Below are positions 45,794 through 54,538 of a DNA stretch of 64,000 bases, in pieces. Numbering within the stretch: the first letter of the stretch is position 1; each line of letters begins with the position of its first letter. This stretch comes from JACMLD01 sp039916305 (GTDB lineage Bacteria > Bacteroidota > Bacteroidia > Chitinophagales > Chitinophagaceae). The stretch is taken from NCBI GenBank assembly GCA_039916305.1, contig JBDSLR010000036.1:62001-126000 (forward strand), written 5' to 3'. Both the position numbers and the translations under genes were made by a program. The notes under the pieces were generated by a model. It saw only the letters and a list, made by a program, of their open reading frames with translations. It searched no databases and was not told the origin of the DNA.

Positions 45794-46804
45794 ATGAAAC
45801 CTATAGCAGATACATTTCCTTTACTTACGCAGGCGCCAAAGCAGATTGTAATTACCATGCACCAGAAACCCGATCCTGATGCCATGGGTTCTTCGCTGGG
45901 GCTCTTTCATTTTTTAAGCTCCCTGGGCCATTCGGTAACCGTGATTTCGCCCACTAACTGGGCCAGTTTTCTTAACTGGATGCCGGGCTGCAACAAGGTG
46001 GTGGATTACGATTACCGCCGTGCCGAAGCAGAAGCCATTCTAAAGAAAGCAGACTGGCTTTACTGCCTGGATTTTAATACCCTTCCCCGCACAAAAAATA
46101 TGGCGCCCGTAATACAGGCCCTGGATTGCGTAAAAATTCTTATCGACCACCACCAGCAACCAGAAGAAACGGCTTTTACATACGGTATCAGCAATACTGC
46201 AAAAAGTTCTACCTCAGAAATGGTGTACGATTATATAGTAGAAAGTGGCCACCGCAATGCTGTTGACCTGCCGATAGCAGAATGCCTGTATGCCGGTGTA
46301 ATTGGCGACACAGGCTCCTTTCGTTTTCCGGCTGCATCTGCAGGAGTGCATACCATGGTGGCACATTTAAAAGAAACGGGTTTAAACCATACGCAGGTAC
46401 ATGAAAATATCTACGATAATTTTTTAGAAAACCGCCTGCGCTTTACGGGGATGGTATTACTGCACCGCATGGAAGTAATGTATGAATACAATACTGCGCT
46501 GATTGCAATTGCAAAAAATGATCTACTGAAGTTTGATATAAAAACCGGTGATACAGAAGGACTGGTTAATTACCCCTTAACCATACAGGGTATAAAATTT
46601 GCGGCCATCGTAATTGACCGCGATGAAGAACGCAAATGGAGCTTTCGCAGCAAAGGCGCTTTTGATACCAATACATTTGCGCGAACTTATTTTAGCGGTG
46701 GAGGCCATTACAACGCTTCGGGCGGCAAAAGCAGTGATTCGCTTGAGAAAACGATCCAAAAATTTAAACAATCAATCAAGGAAAACGCATCTTTATTACA
46801 ATAA
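45794..46804 (+). CDS. nrnA: DHH-family phosphoesterase, oligoribonuclease/pAp phosphatase NrnA-like
   Basis: A 336-residue enzyme that degrades short RNA oligonucleotides and/or pAp. It has the DHH motifs: MHQKPDPDAMGSSLG (I), a second Asp in LYCLDFNTLPR, DHHQQPE (III), and CLYAGVIGDTGSFRF. The C-terminal DHHA1 domain has YFSGGGHYNASGGK. Bacteroidota lack Orn and use NrnA proteins in its place. The start ATG at 45794 is 10 bases from the promoter box. The FKBP gene follows after nine bases. Confidence 0.93.
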   Translation: MKPIADTFPLLTQAPKQIVITMHQKPDPDAMGSSLGLFHFLSSLGHSVTVISPTNWASFLNWMPGCNKVVDYDYRRAEAEAILKKADWLYCLDFNTLPRTKNMAPVIQALDCVKILIDHHQQPEETAFTYGISNTAKSSTSEMVYDYIVESGHRNAVDLPIAECLYAGVIGDTGSFRFPAASAGVHTMVAHLKETGLNHTQVHENIYDNFLENRLRFTGMVLLHRMEVMYEYNTALIAIAKNDLLKFDIKTGDTEGLVNYPLTIQGIKFAAIVIDRDEERKWSFRSKGAFDTNTFARTYFSGGGHYNASGGKSSDSLEKTIQKFKQSIKENASLLQ

Positions 46805-46813
46805 CAAACAATC

Positions 46814-47854
46814 ATGAAAAAACAACCAGTTTATTTTTTAGTGTTCATGACGGTAGCGGCAATGGCCTTTACTTCATGTAAAAACAATGTGGATTACAAG
46901 AAGACGAAGAGTGGTATCATGTACAAGATCTTCAGTGACAGCAAAGACTCTGTTGTTAAACAGGGAAACATCATGAAGATCAATTACACCATTAAAATAG
47001 GCAGTTCTGATTCTGTATTACAGACATCTTACGGTAAAGCGCCTCTTTTTATGCCTGTAGAAGGTACGGTGCCGGCTGATGCTTACTCACCACTGGAAGT
47101 ATTCAATATGTTACGTAAGGGAGACAGCGCTGAAATCATACAATTGGTAGATACATTGCTGAAGAAAAACCCGGGCGGACAAATGCCTCCTTTCTTTAAG
47201 AAAGGCGACAAGCTGATTACGCTTGTTAAAGTACTCAATGTGTTCAGTTCTCAGGAACTGGCTGGCAAAGACCGTGAAGTAGAAGCGGAGAAAGAAAAAG
47301 TACGCATGGAGAAGGAAGTAGAGCAGGACCTGGTGAAAGCCAATGCTGATATGGCTGCCTACCTGGCCAGGAAAAATATTACTACTGCGGTGAAAGCCGG
47401 CAAAGGAACCTATGTTGAAGTAAAAAATCCCGGAACCGGCATGCAGGCAGATGCGGGTAAATTTGTAACGGTAAGGTATGAGGGCAAAACACTGGATGAT
47501 GGAAAAGTATTTCAATCAACCATGGATCCTAAATCACAGCCATTTACTTTTAAAGTAGGTATAGGTGGTGCCATACCAGGCTGGGACGAGGCATTGCCGT
47601 TATTCAAAAAAGGCGGCAAGGGTACATTGTACATCCCTGGGCCACTGGCTTACGGAAAAAACCCGCCACAGGGCTCAGCATTCAAACCAAATGCAGCGCT
47701 GATATTTGATATTGATGTAGTTGATGTAAGTGACACCCAACCAGCGCAGCCACAGCAACAGCAATTACCTCCGGAAATGAGGGAGCAGATGGAAAGACAA
47801 ATGCGTGAACAGCAGCAGCAACAGCAACAACAACAGAAGAAGCCAGGTAATTAA
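46814..47854 (+). CDS. FKBP-type peptidyl-prolyl cis-trans isomerase, lipoprotein
   Basis: A 346-residue lipoprotein with signal VFMTVAAMAFTSCK (lipobox Cys about residue 21). An N-terminal segment (about 30-150) looks like a degenerate FKBP domain. A clear FKBP domain covers about 195-305 with FVTVRYEGKTLDDGKVFQST, then FKVGIGGAIPGWDEALPLFKKGGKGTLYIPGPL in pieces. The tail is Gln-rich (about residues 310-346). The charged middle (REVEAEKEKVRMEKEVEQD) is probably a helix. Likely located in the periplasm as a folding factor. Nine bases follow nrnA, so translational or transcriptional coupling is likely. Confidence 0.93.
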   Translation: MKKQPVYFLVFMTVAAMAFTSCKNNVDYKKTKSGIMYKIFSDSKDSVVKQGNIMKINYTIKIGSSDSVLQTSYGKAPLFMPVEGTVPADAYSPLEVFNMLRKGDSAEIIQLVDTLLKKNPGGQMPPFFKKGDKLITLVKVLNVFSSQELAGKDREVEAEKEKVRMEKEVEQDLVKANADMAAYLARKNITTAVKAGKGTYVEVKNPGTGMQADAGKFVTVRYEGKTLDDGKVFQSTMDPKSQPFTFKVGIGGAIPGWDEALPLFKKGGKGTLYIPGPLAYGKNPPQGSAFKPNAALIFDIDVVDVSDTQPAQPQQQQLPPEMREQMERQMREQQQQQQQQQKKPGN

Positions 47855-47919
47855 TTGCTGATTTCTTAGTGGTAAAATGTTGCGGATTTTTTTGATGAAA
47901 CATGCGTAACAAATTATAA

Positions 47920-47966
47920 GTTATAAAAAAAGGAACATACCCCGGGCGTGTTCCTTTTTTTATAAC
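47920..47966. terminator. Bidirectional terminator between the FKBP gene and folP
   Basis: An 18-bp perfect stem, 47920-47937 with 47949-47966, contains AAAAAAAGGAACA and TGTTCCTTTTTTT, so each strand has a U-tract. It separates convergent genes. Confidence 0.92.
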
Positions 47967-48058
47967 TATTGCTGGTACCGCAGCTGCAGGATTTGAGTGG
48001 ATTCTTTCATTATGGTATGCGTATAGATCCTAATAGCCGCAATTTCAGCATTGCCAAT

Positions 48059-48889
48059 TCACGCATCCTGGTAAGCACAAAAAAGTGTCACAGCTTCCAC
48101 CGCCTCTTTTACATCATGTACGCGCAGGATAGCCGCGCCATTGTGCAACGCTAATGTGTTCAATACGGAAGTACCGTTTAATGCGTCAGTGGCGGTTACC
48201 CCCAACGTTTTGTATATGGTGCCCTTGCGTGAAAGTCCGGCCAGTATAGGTTTGCCCAGTATCTTTAACAACGCTAAGTCTTTCAGCAGTCTGAAATTCT
48301 GTTCAATGGTTTTGGCAAATCCAAACCCGGGATCGATAATTACATCATGGATACCGGCTTTTTTACAGGCATCAAGTTTATGGATAAAATAATCAATTAC
48401 TTCTTTTGCTACGTCGTCATACACGGAGTGCTGCTGCATAGTTTGCGGGGTGCCTTTCATATGCATGCACACATATGGCACCTTCAGACCACCCACCGTT
48501 GAAAGCATCGCACTGTCCATTTCTCCGCCACTGATATCATTGACCATGGAAGCGCCGGCAGCAACAGCTGCTGCTGCAACGTTTGCATGAAATGTATCTA
48601 CTGCAATAACGGCTTCGGGTAACTGCTGATGAATGGCGGCAATGGGCCCAATAATTCTTTCTAATTCTTCCGATTCGCTTACTGCATCGCTGCCGGGCCG
48701 GGTGCTTTGGCCGCCAATATCCAGTATAGCCGCGCCATCGCGCAGCATTTGTGCTGCCTTTTGCACAATAAGATCTGTTTCCTGCAGCCGGCTTCCTTCA
48801 TAAAATGAATCCGGCGTGGCATTTATAATGCCCATAACCAGTGGCCGGCTGGCGGTTATCACGCGTCCCTTACAATTCAGTGTAAACAT
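48059..48889 (-). CDS. folP: Dihydropteroate synthase
   Basis: A 276-residue folate enzyme joining dihydropterin pyrophosphate and p-aminobenzoate. Diagnostic motifs are VMGIINATPDSFYEGSR, DIGGQSTRPGSD, NDISGGEMDS and IIDPGFGFAKT. It is divergent from the DUF1599 gene with 59 bases between, a common arrangement in Bacteroidota. It is the sulfonamide target. A bidirectional terminator follows. Confidence 0.97.
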   Translation of the reverse strand: MFTLNCKGRVITASRPLVMGIINATPDSFYEGSRLQETDLIVQKAAQMLRDGAAILDIGGQSTRPGSDAVSESEELERIIGPIAAIHQQLPEAVIAVDTFHANVAAAAVAAGASMVNDISGGEMDSAMLSTVGGLKVPYVCMHMKGTPQTMQQHSVYDDVAKEVIDYFIHKLDACKKAGIHDVIIDPGFGFAKTIEQNFRLLKDLALLKILGKPILAGLSRKGTIYKTLGVTATDALNGTSVLNTLALHNGAAILRVHDVKEAVEAVTLFCAYQDA

Positions 48890-48903
48890 TGGCCTTATAT
48901 TGT

Positions 48904-48911
48904 TATTTTTG
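48904..48911 (+). promoter_or_regulatory. Bacteroidota-type -7 promoter box for the DUF1599 gene
   Basis: TATTTTTG is a perfect match to TAnnTTTG, 37 bases before the ATG at 48949, in the short divergent spacer with folP. No -33 element at normal spacing was found. Confidence 0.5.
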
Positions 48912-48948
48912 AACGCTAAAGTTGAGGAATAATTTTCATTTATAACAG

Positions 48949-49494
48949 ATGAGTAACACCAATCAGCAGTATGATGCGGTTATTGAGGGCTGCCTCGATA
49001 TTTTTACCAAGAAAACGACAGACTATGGCACTTCCTGGCGGGTGCTGCGGACCATATCCATCGTTGACCAGATTTTTATCAAGGCCAAACGCATTCGCAC
49101 CATACAGGAAAACCGCTTACAGAAGATTGGTGATGACATCGCTTCCGAATTCAGGGGCATTTTGAATTATGCCATCATCGGCATTGTGCAATTATCTTTT
49201 TCAAAAGATGCAGCAGAAGAAATCCCGTTGGAGAAAGCCACCGCGCTATACAGTGAACAGGTTGCTAAAGCAAAAGCCCTTATGCTGGACAAAAACCACG
49301 ATTACGGTGAAGCGTGGCGGGATATGAGCCAGGAAAGTTTTACTGACCTGATCTTGTCAAAGTTGCTGCGTATTAAACAGATTATTGGCAATGAAGGAAA
49401 GACCATCATCAGCGAAGGCATTGATGCCAACTATTATGATATTATTAATTACGCTGCATTTGCGCTGATATTGATAGCGGAGGGGAAGCAGTGA
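48949..49494 (+). CDS. DUF1599 domain protein, duplicated
   Basis: A 181-residue protein with two similar halves. Each contains the motif K-x2-DYG-x2-WR: KTTDYGTSWRVLR at residues 21-33 and KNHDYGEAWRDMS at about 113-125. Each half ends with a NYA-x-hydrophobic helix (NYAIIGIVQLSF and NYAAFALILIAE). DUF1599 proteins are conserved in Bacteroidota next to folP and have been linked by sequence to nucleotide-modification domains, but their function is unproven. Confidence 0.9.
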   Translation: MSNTNQQYDAVIEGCLDIFTKKTTDYGTSWRVLRTISIVDQIFIKAKRIRTIQENRLQKIGDDIASEFRGILNYAIIGIVQLSFSKDAAEEIPLEKATALYSEQVAKAKALMLDKNHDYGEAWRDMSQESFTDLILSKLLRIKQIIGNEGKTIISEGIDANYYDIINYAAFALILIAEGKQ

Positions 49495-49739
49495 GAAGAT
49501 ACCTGATTTTGAAATTTTTAATTGTGGGATTTTTTTTAAATTTTTGTTTGAACAAATCATAACCCAGCGAATAGCCAGGCTGGCTTTTTTTCGCAATAGT
49601 ATGGATAAATTGTTGATTTTTGGATTCATCTATCTTGAGATTTTTTTCGGAAATATTTTTTAAATAAATCTCAAATTGCCGCCATCACGCAATTACAAAA
49701 TATTCATTAGCGCTATTCATATTTAAACCACTGGTTAAC

Positions 49740-50861
49740 ATGAAACAACTGCTCAATATCGCAAGACTTATCGTTGGGGTCTTATTTATTTTCTCAGGCC
49801 TGGTAAAAGCCAATGATCCTTTGGGACTCAGCTATAAAATGCAGGAATTTTTTGAAGTGTGGGGATTGAGCTCCCTGGATTATTTTTCCCTTTCTTTTTC
49901 CATACTCATGATTGCATTCGAGATCATAGCAGGTGTGGCCGTGCTGTTGGGCTGGCGCATGAAATTATTCAGCTGGTTGCTTTTGCTGCTTATCATTTTC
50001 TTTACTTTTCTCACCGGTTATGCAGTTTTGTCGGGCAAAATAAGAACCTGCGGCTGCTTTGGCGATTGCATTCCGCTGACAGCAGAACAATCTTTTGCCA
50101 AGGATTTGGTATTAACGGCACTGATAGTTTTCATTTTTATTTTCCGTAACCAGGTAACGCCATTGTTTGCACCTAAAACCAGTGGCAGGTTGCTGGCGCT
50201 CACCGTTTTATTTTCTTTTGCTTTACAGGGCTATGTTTTTAAACACTTACCCATTGTGGACTGTCTGCCTTATAAAGTGGGTAAGAATATACAGCAGCAA
50301 ATGAAAGTACCTGCTGGGGCAATTCCGGATAGTACAGTGATAACATTTGTATACAATAAGCAAAACAAGGAAGTAGAATTTACCTCAGATAATTTTCCGG
50401 AAGATTTTGACGATTCCCTTTACAAGTTTGTAAAACGTTATGATAAACTGGTGCGCAAGGGAAATGCAGAACCATCCATCAAAGATTTTGTGCTCACCAG
50501 TCTTGCCGGCACAGACAGCACGGCTGCTATACTGGAGCAAAAAGGATCATCGCTTTTTCTTTTTGTAAAAGATGCCATGAATCCCGATTACGAAAAAAAG
50601 GAAAACGGTCAGCTGCGGCAGATTGCCGCCTACGCCAGGCAAAAGCAGATGCCGCTGTATCTAATTACCAATACCAGGGAGGTCATTAATTCCTATGCCA
50701 CAGCCACAAAAGATTCAGTCACAACTTTTATGTGCGACGCGGTGGCTATTAAAACGGCAGCACGTGCCAACCCTACTTTGTACCTGATAAATGACGGCAA
50801 TATAAAGGGCAAATGGGCTTTTGCTGACTTTGGTAAGGCGTATAAGCAGCTACAAAAATAA
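49740..50861 (+). CDS. BT_3928 family protein: DoxX/MauE-like membrane domain with periplasmic C-terminus
   Basis: A 373-residue protein. Residues 1-140 have four membrane helices of DoxX/MauE type with the Cys-rich motif RTCGCFGDCIPLT (about residues 101-113). Another helix (about 148-165) follows. The soluble C-terminal 200 residues end in a thioredoxin-like region, but no CxxC was seen there. The order folP, DUF1599, BT_3928 is conserved in Bacteroidota. It may take part in envelope thiol chemistry by analogy with MauE. Confidence 0.88.
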   Translation: MKQLLNIARLIVGVLFIFSGLVKANDPLGLSYKMQEFFEVWGLSSLDYFSLSFSILMIAFEIIAGVAVLLGWRMKLFSWLLLLLIIFFTFLTGYAVLSGKIRTCGCFGDCIPLTAEQSFAKDLVLTALIVFIFIFRNQVTPLFAPKTSGRLLALTVLFSFALQGYVFKHLPIVDCLPYKVGKNIQQQMKVPAGAIPDSTVITFVYNKQNKEVEFTSDNFPEDFDDSLYKFVKRYDKLVRKGNAEPSIKDFVLTSLAGTDSTAAILEQKGSSLFLFVKDAMNPDYEKKENGQLRQIAAYARQKQMPLYLITNTREVINSYATATKDSVTTFMCDAVAIKTAARANPTLYLINDGNIKGKWAFADFGKAYKQLQK

Positions 50862-51039
50862 GGGCTGATTCCTGGTATTGAGATGTCTGATTTCTTTTGT
50901 GGCAAATCGCGGATTGTTTTTTATCTTTCTGAAATACGAAATATTAGCATTGGCTAATTTGCTGATGTCAGCTTTTTTAATTGCAATGCAGGATTAATAT
51001 TTGCTTATCCCGGTAGGTGGTGACACCGATTAGTGGAAT

Positions 51040-51120
51040 TGGGCTAAAGCCAGAAAATGGTTTTCATTAACCCAGGGCTTAAGCCCTGAATGATAACGGA
51101 TCAAAACGGACTTTGGCCCA
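51040..51120. repeat. REP-like nested inverted repeat
   Basis: The outer arms are TGGGCTAAAG (51040-51049) and CTTTGGCCCA (51111-51120), complementary except for one G-T pair. Between them lies the perfect 16-bp palindrome CAGGGCTTAAGCCCTG (51073-51088). The whole could fold into a long hairpin with an inner stem. It lies in a 345-base spacer that has no gene. Confidence 0.7.
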
Positions 51121-51206
51121 CTGCAGATATGCAGGCAGTTACCCACTGTAAGTAATGAAAGGCACGAACGATATATCCACCGTCAAAAAATAAGAAATCA
51201 GCCATC

Positions 51207-52256
51207 TTGCTACATTACATTAAAAGAAAACTTTTATACGGACTACTCGTCATGGCAGGAGTGGTGGTGCTGGTATTTTTTCTATTCCAGGGTTTTGGCG
51301 ATCCGTCCAGGTTAATTATGGGCCAGCGGGCAGATGCTGCCACCCAGGATAATATCCGCAAAGAATTATATCTTGATCAACCTAAGTGGAAGCAGTTCCT
51401 CTTTTACCTCAATGATGTTTCTCCTGTCAGTATTTATTCAAAAGAAACAATCGCCCAAAAAAAATTGAACGGTTTTTTTATTGGAGGCAATACAAAGCTG
51501 GCATTTAAAACACCCTATTTACGCCGTTCTTACCAGACAAAAAAAGAAGTATGGGTCATTTTAATGGAAGCCCTGCCCGGCACCTTACTGCTGGCCATTG
51601 CGGCCATGGCCTTTGCGGTGGTATTGGGGGTGGCGCTGGGCGTACTGGCTGCCGTTAAAAAAGGTACCTGGGTAGATACTTCTTCTATTTTTGCCGGCAT
51701 CATCGGCATTTCGGCCCCTTCTTTTTTTATGGGAATTATTATAGCATATGTCTTTGGCTTCCTGTTAAGCCGCTATACCGGTTTGCACATGGCCGGCAGC
51801 TGGTTCGACCTCGATGAAATAAGTGGGGAGCGCCATATTACACTTAGCAATTTAATTTTGCCCGCAATTACCCTGGGTATCCGGCCGTTGGCTATCATTA
51901 GTCAGCTGACCCGCAGCACCATGCTGGATACGCTAAGCCAGGATTATATACGTACCGCGTATGCGAAAGGCCTAAGCAAAAGGACGGTCATCTGGAAACA
52001 TGCGTTGCGCAATGCACTGAATCCAGTAATTACAGCCATTACCGGATGGTTTGCAGAATTGCTGGCAGGCGCGTTTTTTGTAGAATATATTTTCGGGTGG
52101 AAGGGTATTGGGAAGATAACGGTAGATGCCCTGGAGAAACTTGACTTTCCCGTGGTGATGGGCTCAGTACTGGTGTCTTCCGCGTTTTTTATTTTTATCA
52201 ATATACTGGCCGATCTGCTGTATGGCGTAATTGACCCCAGGATAAGATTGCACTAA
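51207..52256 (+). CDS. ABC transporter permease, DppB/OppB-like, unaccompanied
   Basis: A 349-residue inner-membrane permease with a TTG start. GILLVMAGVVVLVFFLFQG-type sequence (here YGLLVMAGVVVLVFFLFQGF) is helix 1. A periplasmic region of about 90 residues follows, containing NIRKELYLDQPKWKQFLFYL. The core (TLLLAIAAMAFAVVLGVALG) and the EAA loop DYIRTAYAKGLSKRTVIWKH lead to the end motif YGVIDPRIRLH. It is the B-type partner of dipeptide/oligopeptide importers, but no C-type permease, ATPase or binding protein is adjacent, so its partners must be encoded elsewhere. Confidence 0.92.
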   Translation: MLHYIKRKLLYGLLVMAGVVVLVFFLFQGFGDPSRLIMGQRADAATQDNIRKELYLDQPKWKQFLFYLNDVSPVSIYSKETIAQKKLNGFFIGGNTKLAFKTPYLRRSYQTKKEVWVILMEALPGTLLLAIAAMAFAVVLGVALGVLAAVKKGTWVDTSSIFAGIIGISAPSFFMGIIIAYVFGFLLSRYTGLHMAGSWFDLDEISGERHITLSNLILPAITLGIRPLAIISQLTRSTMLDTLSQDYIRTAYAKGLSKRTVIWKHALRNALNPVITAITGWFAELLAGAFFVEYIFGWKGIGKITVDALEKLDFPVVMGSVLVSSAFFIFINILADLLYGVIDPRIRLH

Positions 52257-52328
52257 TGTTCAGTTTGAAGAAACTTATTGACAACCGGAATTTCAGCAGG
52301 CCATCAGGTAAATGGCCGCTACGCTGAA

Positions 52329-52610
52329 CTAATTAATAATTACTTCTTTTATTACATTCTCACGCAGGGCTTCATTAACCCGTAACATGATGTTTTCTTT
52401 TTGGAAAAGCAGTTCCTGTTTCAGCGGGGCCACTTTAGTGCTGATGTATAACTTACTGCCATAAATTTTAATGCTGTCGGTGTAGCGGGCAATTGTTTTG
52501 CCCATCAATTGCTCCCACAGGTCGGTAATCTGCATGGCCTGTATATCTCCGTGCAGCCTGCTGTTCCGCAGGAATTTTTGCATAGCATCGCCAATAGAAT
52601 ATTCACCCAT
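52329..52610 (-). CDS. DUF721 / DciA-like protein
   Basis: A 93-residue protein starting MGEYSIGDAMQKFLRNSRL. DLWEQLMGKTIARYTDSIKIYGSKLYISTKVAPLKQEL (in parts) is the DUF721 pattern, found in DciA, the helicase loader of many bacteria. It lies downstream of recF on the same strand, which fits a replication or repair role. The ATG at 52610 is chosen over an upstream frame to 52691, because the extra residues do not resemble the family. Confidence 0.85.
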   Translation of the reverse strand: MGEYSIGDAMQKFLRNSRLHGDIQAMQITDLWEQLMGKTIARYTDSIKIYGSKLYISTKVAPLKQELLFQKENIMLRVNEALRENVIKEVIIN

Positions 52611-52768
52611 AAGAGCGGCTAAAGTACAAAGATTTACTGATTTGGTGATTTCTGGATATTGAGATTGCTGCGGCCCGGTGAAAACTAGCAACAGGCAATT
52701 TTAAATAGCTTAACAATTACCTGTTGCTGCGCTGGTCAGGGAAAAATTACCCGCCAATGGCCAACAGC

Positions 52769-53872
52769 TTACCGCGGCAGGCTCAGATCAATTAACTGGA
52801 AAACTTCCCCCAAATCTGCCAATGCTTTTTTAAGCCGGTCTTTGTGCGTATCTGTAATAAATACCTGGCCGCTATTCTTCACACAAACCCAGCTAAGCAG
52901 GTTGTGCATACGCTGTTCGTCCAGTTTCTCAAACACATCGTCCAGCAATAAAAAGGGGGGAAAGCCTTTGGTGTCTTTCAGTATTTGAAATTCGGCCAGT
53001 TTTAACGCAAACAGTAAACTTTTACGCTGGCCCTGTGAGGCAATGGCCTTAAAAGGCTGTGCTTTTAACGTAAGGGTGAGATCGTCGCGGTGGATACCCT
53101 GGGTAGTCCGCTGCAGCATCAGATCTTTATCGCGGCACTGTTTCAGCAAAGTTGCAAAAGACGATTGCAGCAAACTACTTTCATATACTATGTCTACCTC
53201 CTCCTGCACACCTGCTATCTGCTCATAAAAAGACTGTACAAGGGGCACCAGTTGCGCAAGAAAGCGCTTGCGTTGGTCAAAAACATAATTACCATGGGTG
53301 ATGAGCTGGCCATCGTACACGTCCAGCAGCTGGTGATCAGCACCTGCACCCTGCAAACCCTTCAGGTAACCATTGCGCTGCTGCAGGATTTTATTATAAC
53401 TCATCAGCTGTTGCAGGTATTGCGCATCCAGCTGGCAAAGTAATGCGTCCGTAAAACGGCGCCGTTCTTCACTGGCACCCGTGATCATCTCCACGTCGTC
53501 TGGCGCAATAAATACACAGGGAAATTTTCCGATATGCTGGGCAAACTTTTCATAGACCTCGCCATTCAGTAAAAATTCCTTTCGCCCGGTCTCCCGCAAA
53601 ATGCAAATAGCTTCTGATTCATGCTCAGTTGCTACAGAAGATCCGGTGCTCAATTTGCCGGCGATCCTGAATCCTTGTGCGCCATTAAATACATGCTGTG
53701 CACCGGTTTTACCAAAATAACTTTTTGTAAAGCATAAATAATGAATCGCATCCAGCAGGTTGGTCTTGCCCACACCATTACCACCGCAAATGCCTACTAT
53801 ACGTGCCGTAAACGCAAAAGAAGCCTGCGGATAATTTTTGAATTGCAGAAGGGAAATAGAATGAAGAAGAAT
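52769..53872 (-). CDS. recF: DNA replication and repair protein RecF, probable ATT start
   Basis: RecF binds single-stranded DNA gaps with RecO and RecR. Frame analysis shows the conserved beginning HSISLLQFKNYPQASFAF followed by ICGGNGVGKTNLLDAI (Walker A), then the Walker B region FLLLDDVFEKLDEQR and FITDTHKD. A GTG at 53773 lies inside Walker A and cannot be the true start. No ATG, GTG or TTG was found just before HSISLLQ in this frame; ATT at 53870-53872 (I-L-L-HSIS) is the best placed candidate, giving 367 residues, a normal RecF length. A sequencing error near the start is an alternative. Confidence 0.9.
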   Translation of the reverse strand: MLLHSISLLQFKNYPQASFAFTARIVGICGGNGVGKTNLLDAIHYLCFTKSYFGKTGAQHVFNGAQGFRIAGKLSTGSSVATEHESEAICILRETGRKEFLLNGEVYEKFAQHIGKFPCVFIAPDDVEMITGASEERRRFTDALLCQLDAQYLQQLMSYNKILQQRNGYLKGLQGAGADHQLLDVYDGQLITHGNYVFDQRKRFLAQLVPLVQSFYEQIAGVQEEVDIVYESSLLQSSFATLLKQCRDKDLMLQRTTQGIHRDDLTLTLKAQPFKAIASQGQRKSLLFALKLAEFQILKDTKGFPPFLLLDDVFEKLDEQRMHNLLSWVCVKNSGQVFITDTHKDRLKKALADLGEVFQLIDLSLPR

Positions 53873-53992
53873 TACTGTAAAATTTAAATTGTAAATGTTG
53901 AATACGCCTGCCCCGCAAAAGTAGGCAGGATATACTGCAAAATAGTCATTTGACTAGTCCTGGCAAATGCAAAACAACATCTAAAATGTTTT

Positions 53993-54232
53993 TTAGTAAT
54001 TCTCCTCCATAAATAAGGTCTGATCGCTAAGAAAAGCCATGCACTCAGCGTCATTCATTTTATTAATGATGCGGTTGTAGGTAATATGCGCCGCTGACTG
54101 CAGTTTATCCATTTCTTTAACCGTGTTGGTAATGCGGATTTTGAAATCAGTAATTATTTCAGCGTCATTTTTCAGAAAGTTGTTGATGTCCGTGAAGAGG
54201 CCCATCGCATTGCTGTGGAGATTTGTAAGCAT
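53993..54232 (-). CDS. Small helical protein of unknown function
   Basis: A possible 79-residue protein rich in heptad-like leucines and charged residues (NDAEIITDFKIRITNTVKEM, DKLQSAAHITYNRIINKM), suggesting a helical bundle. It ends about 120 bases before the recF start and reads in the same direction. It is not recognised. The composition is protein-like, but the support is weak. Confidence 0.45.
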   Translation of the reverse strand: MLTNLHSNAMGLFTDINNFLKNDAEIITDFKIRITNTVKEMDKLQSAAHITYNRIINKMNDAECMAFLSDQTLFMEENY

Positions 54233-54375
54233 GTGTCAATCGTTTGAAATATTACTCCAAAAAATATGCCCGTGGTTACAAAGGGGGATAAATTTTAGCG
54301 TGTAGAAAAGAATACACGGCGCGCATAAACATTGTGGATTTTTACCAATTTGGGTCAATTGTTATTCGCCCCATA

Positions 54376-54390
54376 TTCCCCGTTGGGGAA
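54376..54390. repeat. Short hairpin in the spacer before pdhA
   Basis: TTCCCC and GGGGAA form a perfect 6-bp stem around GTT. Its style matches the hairpins at 57813-58002. The rest of the spacer 54233-54538 has no gene. Confidence 0.5.
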
Positions 54391-54507
54391 CATCCTTCCA
54401 GCCTTACGGTTTGCGGGAGGAACAGCATGGAAAACAGCATTTGTAAGCATATAAACGACTGGTAATAAAAGAAGTAAAAACTACTAACTACGAATAATAA
54501 ACTTTCT

Positions 54508-54515
54508 TATCTTCG
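54508..54515 (+). promoter_or_regulatory. Bacteroidota-type -7 promoter box for pdhA
   Basis: TATCTTCG resembles TAnnTTTG and lies 24 bases before the GTG start, giving a very short leader. Confidence 0.45.
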
Positions 54516-54538
54516 CCACCTTAAAATTGCAAACAACC

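Noticed and set aside
52769..53773. RecF as a 334-residue protein starting at GTG 53773
   Set aside because: That start falls within Walker A and discards the conserved family N-terminus, which is present in the same frame upstream.
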